This document shows, in pieces, positions 59,620 to 64,000 of a stretch of 64,000 nucleotides of DNA. A program made the translations under genes and the position numbers. Under the pieces are notes generated by a model. The model was not told the DNA's origin, made no database searches, and saw only the letters and a list, made by a program, of their open reading frames with translations. Source of the DNA: Piper betle (Eukaryota; Streptophyta; Magnoliopsida; Piperales; Piperaceae); assembly GCA_033002965.1 (NCBI GenBank), contig JAURVB010014693.1:52645-116644 (forward strand). Direction: 5' to 3'. The stretch's first letter is position 1. Each line of letters begins with the position of its first letter.

Positions 59620-61075
59620 CGCACACAATGACTTTCGGCACACTATGGCGAGGTGCCGAAACATGTTATGCTCCGGCTTCGTCCTAAGTACATCCGTGCT
59701 ACCACTTGGTATTCCCTTCAACCGCATGTCTGTAACAAATGGACCACAATATGAGATACGTATTAAAGTCATGAAGGTAAAATTCCAAACTTGGATTATT
59801 CTCATGTCTTTTGCGTGTATTTTCAATTGCATTATTATGGGTGCAATTAATATTATATTGTCTTCGTCAACTTTTTGGGCAAATTAAATATTTTCAGGTA
59901 AGAAGTTGATGAATATATAATTCCGTTGATCTAAAAATCATCTTGTTATATATAATGCATATACAACATTTTTTTCAAAGCCATAATAAACAATTTTAAG
60001 TAGTATATAATGAAAATAATGTGCGCACTTAGTCGCTTCTCTCTTATACGAAGGGTTGGGATAAATTTATTCTTTTATGGCTTTGTGCGTCATTTACTTA
60101 ATTATAAAAATAATATATTTTCGCTTTGAAACTTCTTTTTAACATCAAACACTCTTAAGTAGACTCCAATTTATAATTTTCCGAGTCAAATTTCATAAAT
60201 GACTCTCTATTATGATAATTAGCTCTCCGAGTCAAGTGATAAAAATTATTAAACCATATTAAATATTTTGGTCGTTCCAAATACACTAATTTTATTAAAC
60301 CATGTAAATCATATTTCAAGTGTTAAAAAAGCAAAATATACTAATTTTATATACTATTTTATTAGTCAAATACAAAAAATACTATAAATAACTCTTAATG
60401 GGTTTGGAGTGACTCTACTTCATTGTATACCGAGCCACATCCGAATTCCATATTATTAAATTATGCAATAAATTAGAGAATATAAAACTCAATCATCGGA
60501 TTCAGTATTGATAGGTTGTGGCCTCTAAGAGTATCCATTAATTATATCTTTTAAATTTGGCCAAGGCCCAATTCCAGCCTATGAAATGTATTTTGGCCTT
60601 ATAAAATTGTCAATATGTTTTGATTTACCTAATTAGAAATTTGTGGATCAAATCATCTGAAATAATTATATAAAATAACAAATACAAATAAGACTTTGAA
60701 AATTATTGTGCAGGATATTAAATCTGATGGGGATTGGTGGTTATAGTGGGCGACACGTTCGTAAGATACTGGCCGAAAGAATCATTCATAAACCAAGGCA
60801 AACATGCCATCCAAGTACTATGGGGTGGATCAACTAGGGTTCCTGCCGGTCCAACAAATGCACCACCCATGAGCAGTGGCGTGGTTGCAGATCGCAACTT
60901 TAGGAAAGCCTGCTATATTACACGTCTTATGTTCTTGAACTCCGAGGGACAACAATTTTATAACCCTGACTGGTCTACCTTGGGTCATATAAAGAAAAGG
61001 CCTACTCGATAACTGATGCACTTCGGAAGATCCGGGCTTCAACGATAACGATGATTGGGGGCCATGGTTGTTCAT
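59620..61075 (+). pseudogene. Truncated neprosin-domain pseudogene (tandem paralogue)
   Basis: Exon-6-like sequence (59620-59776, donor at 59777) gives MARCRNMLCSGFV, LPLGIPFNRMSVTNGPQYEI and RIKVMK, matching exon 6 of the intact gene. Exon-7-like sequence from 60714 gives DIKSDGDWWL, then stop, then in another frame VGDTFVRYWPKESF, WGGSTRVPAGPTNAPPM, NFRKACYITRLMFLNSE and, shifted again, DPGFNDNDDWGPW. Exons 1-5 are missing or unrecognisable. It has the same orientation as the intact copy, consistent with tandem duplication and decay. Confidence 0.8.
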
Positions 61076-62650
61076 CGTAAATTCTTTTGCTATTCCTATG
61101 CATGCTAGAAATGTGGTAGTATTGACATCAGTAAAGCAATGCACTGTTATAAAACTTGGATAGAATTTCATGGTTGAAGATCAGGTACTTGACGTACGAT
61201 ATAAGTTAGAGTGAGAACCTCATATTTGTAAGAAATATGACCAAAATAAAAAAATTTAATTAGTGTTTTGAATCAGTGTGCAATTTACCCTTATTGTTAG
61301 GTCTCAACTGTCATATACCCCATGTAAATGGGATTGGTTTGAGACCAGATTGAGACGCCAGTGGTATCTATAAGACCCCAAATATTCCGGTTTATAAATT
61401 TAATTGCATATAATAAATAATGACGCTAATTAAATATTTAACCGAAATTAACTTAAAAGAGTGAATATTGGGAACGGATGGGGTTGCCATGTGGACTCCC
61501 CTTCCCCTATCTTCACCCCTTTCTTTCTGTCGCGTCGTCATGTGCGTCCTTGAGAAGCCCACCCAATACCCACTCCAGTTGAAGGGAGCCAAGGGGTCAG
61601 ATGATCACTATAGGAAACATAATAGGTTGTCCATGCATCCTCTTCAAATTCCATATGGTTTAGGCCTTTATACTTTTTTGATTTACAATTAGTTTTTTTT
61701 GTTTTGAAATTCCCCCAAAATATGAATTTATTTGTTACAATGGTATGACCATGTTAAAAACTTTTACATCCTTGGACCATATACGAGTTCAGACAGGGCA
61801 AGTATTGTAAGGTACATATAAAACTTTTGGTAATTTAATATGGTTGAATTTTGACATGCTTTCTACACATATTTATTAACATGATTGTATTATTTTGGAA
61901 AAATATATATAAATAAATTTATGGAATTTTCTATGAAAAAATAAGATTTCCATCGACAAAATTGTAATTGCATCAGAAAATTCGAAGCAAATATTTTAAT
62001 GGAGCATCAAGTTGATGCTAACTGAGCATGAGTTTGGTGTCGGCTTTGGCCGGCAAGGATGCGAAATTGACAGAGGCAAATGCACTTTGGTGCAAGGGTG
62101 AAAAAATTAGCTAATTCCACTCGGAATCGGTCAATTTAACTTAAATCGGAAGCAATACGATCCGAAAAACCAAGACAAATTGGGTTTTTTATAAATCGGT
62201 CATCGAATCGGCCAATTCACCTTGATTCCAACCGATTCGGAATTGGGTTAAATTGGGAAGAATCAGTTTTGGTTGGTAAATGACTAAAATACCATAAGTA
62301 TGATAATAAATAAATTATTTAAGCATGGGTAAAAGTGAAATCAAAATTTTACCTCCACCCGTTCGCCACCGCCGGTCTTGCCTCTGCTCTCCCTCTGCCC
62401 GTCTACCGCCACTGCTTCCTCCAGCTTCGCCTTCCCTCTGCTGCCACCCCTTGCCTCGGCCCTCCCTTCGTGTGCCACCCCTTGCCTCGGCTGCCGCCCC
62501 ATGCCTCAACCCTCCCTCCACCTGCCTACCGCCGCCCTTGCCTCCGCATGTCTGTCGCCACCCCTTCCCTCCAGCCTCGCCCCTCCCTCCACCGCTACGC
62601 CCCTTACGGGGGACGGTCGGGGACGATAGGGAAGTAGTGGCGGGGGGGGT
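61076..62650. other. LTR fragment and low-complexity region
   Basis: ATAAGACCCCAAATATTCCGG at 61370 resembles the 5' end of the gypsy LTR at 28512 (AAGACCCGGAAAT). Nothing after about 61700 confirms an LTR. 62330-62650 is C-rich low-complexity DNA whose proline- or arginine-rich open frames in several frames are not believable genes. Confidence 0.45.
62095..62275. repeat. Array of AATCGG/CCGATT words
   Basis: Words such as AATCGGTCAATT, AATCGGCCAATTCACC and CCGATTCGGAATTGG recur in both orientations. It resembles the subterminal word arrays of the hAT-like elements, but ends and duplications are not visible. Confidence 0.4.
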
Positions 62651-62654
62651 GGGG

Positions 62655-64000
62655 TGAGGCCCCTTGAGTGTAAACATATCAGTCGTTTCATTTGCTCTTT
62701 AGTATTGATGAACTTCAATTCAATGTCACCTTCAACAAAATTTCTAATTAAGTGATGTTTCAACTTAACATGCTTTACCAAGTATGAAAAAAAGAATTTT
62801 CACTTATTGCAATATCGGATATGTTATCACAAAATATTGTACCTTCTTCATCTTATTCACACAAAAGATCTTTGAGAATTTTTCCAAGTCAAATTGCATC
62901 ACATGCCACATTTGTGATAGAAATGTAATTGACTTCACATAAAGATAATACGACTGTCTTTTACTTTTTAGAAGACTATGATATAACTTTGTTTTCCAAG
63001 TTAAAAAAATATATCCAAATGTGCTCTTCCTATCATCTTGACAACTGACTTGATCACTATCCAAATATTCAATTAACTTAGCCTCATTCTCAACTTCAAA
63101 TTTCACACCAAAATTTTAAATTTTTTTCACATCCTCAAAATTTGCATGGCGGCCATCAAATGAGTTTTGATAATCTTGTCCACATACCTTGAAGCTACAC
63201 TAACTGCATGCACAATGTTTAGTTTAGTATTTATGAGATAAATTAACGATACAACCAAACTTTTATACATTGGTGGCTCATTGGCCAATTCATCACTACC
63301 TTTATTTTTTTTTCAATTTTTCATTCATCTCCATAGTTGTAGACATAAGTTTACAATTAGACATGTTAAACCTTTTAAACAAATCATATGCATATTTTTC
63401 TTGATAAATAAATATCTTACCTTTCTATTGTTTCCCTTAAATGTCAAGAAAATATATTATAAGTGCCAAATCACTCATCTCATATTATTTTATCATGATA
63501 TTTTTAAAGCCAATCAATATCTTGTTACAATTGCCAACATAAATCAAATCATCAACATATAAGTAAAGCATGAGGAACTTGTTAGCTTCTTTCTTCACAT
63601 ATAGTGAGTGTTCATTGGGCCTCTTTAAAATTCATTCTTCTTCAAGTAGTTATTAATCTTTTTATTTCACTTCTAGGTGCTTGTTTTAAGCTCATATACA
63701 ACTTTCTTGAACATGTACACCTTTGTCTTCTTGCCCTTCAATCACATAACCTTGAGTTTGTTTCACATACACCTTCTCTTGCGATTCACCAATTAAGAAG
63801 ACTAATTTCACATCATTTTAAAGTTCTTGTCACTTCAATTGAGATGTAATAGCTAGCATAGTCCTAATTATTTCCATCCTCACAACTGGCACAAATGTTT
63901 CATTGAAGTTAATCGCATTTTGATAGGAGTATCCTTTTGTGAACAATCTTGCCTTGTGCTTTTTAATTAATCTATCTTCATTGAACTTTATCTTGTACAC
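62655..64000 (-). pseudogene. Copia reverse transcriptase/RNase H remnant, runs off window
   Basis: On the minus strand, 64000-63600 gives KHKARLFTKGYSYQ and NFNETFVPVVRM, the Copia RT start. Near 63560 comes LMLYLYVDDLIYVGN, the YVDD catalytic core. At 63106-62804 the RNase H segment reads ENEAKLIEYLDSDQVSCQ, DDRKSTFGYIF. At 62781-62660 comes the family end HVKLKHHLIRNFVEGD then LKFINTKEQM. Stops and frame changes are frequent. The 5' part of pol lies beyond 64000. The element appears to end near 62655 at the C-rich patch; no LTR is identifiable. Confidence 0.8.

Noticed and set aside
62315..62677. Proline- or arginine-rich open frames on both strands
   Set aside because: C-rich low-complexity DNA yields long frames in four or more registers, which argues against coding.

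Overview
The window is a stretch of plant nuclear chromosome. It has split genes with GT-AG introns, several transposon families, AT-rich intergenic DNA, and two genes (the PPR and the RNA-editing factor) whose 5' ends are much more GC-rich than the rest. That 5' GC bias suggests a monocot, but I cannot name the species. There are no operons, CRISPR arrays or organellar blocks.

Layout. 1-4.9 kb: two broken hAT transposase genes, minus strand. 4.9-8.2 kb: non-coding DNA with small repeats. 8.24-8.89 kb: a complete 644-bp non-autonomous hAT-type element with an exact 8-bp target duplication. 9.06-18.28 kb: a long SRS2-like (UvrD-family) DNA helicase gene, plus strand, with several stops and frameshifts. 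20.1-21.9 kb: a P-class PPR gene, minus strand, broken by two one-base deficits. 22-25.4 kb: non-coding DNA with a rearranged Copia LTR piece. 25.4-34 kb: a gene graveyard with two solo LTRs, an S-domain receptor fragment, a BAHD acyltransferase pseudogene, a pectate lyase pseudogene with four TAG stops in one frame, and the start of a Copia element (LTR, primer-binding site, gag start). 34-38.5 kb: AT-rich DNA with a tandem array of about 157 bp and a possible helicase exon fragment. 38.6-39.9 kb: a second BAHD-like pseudogene. 41.1-45.4 kb: a MORF1-like organellar RNA-editing factor, minus strand. 45.4-52.7 kb: repeats, including a second, inverted copy of the hAT-type element. 52.76-57.16 kb: an intact seven-exon neprosin-domain gene (389 aa), the best gene in the window. 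57.2-61.1 kb: a perfect-stem hairpin, a Myb/SANT-like remnant and a decayed neprosin paralogue. 61.1-64 kb: an LTR fragment, low-complexity DNA and a Copia reverse transcriptase/RNase H remnant running off the right edge.

The most unusual object is the repeat family at 8243-8886 and 48113-48818. It has hAT-style ends and 8-bp target duplications, both arms are packed with CTCGA-type words, and a conserved tRNA-like core has A and B boxes 32 nt apart followed by a T run. The PPR, SRS2, MORF1 and BAHD genes all carry small indels, so either many loci here are pseudogenes or the assembly holds uncorrected errors. The cleanly reading neprosin gene argues against a uniformly poor sequence.
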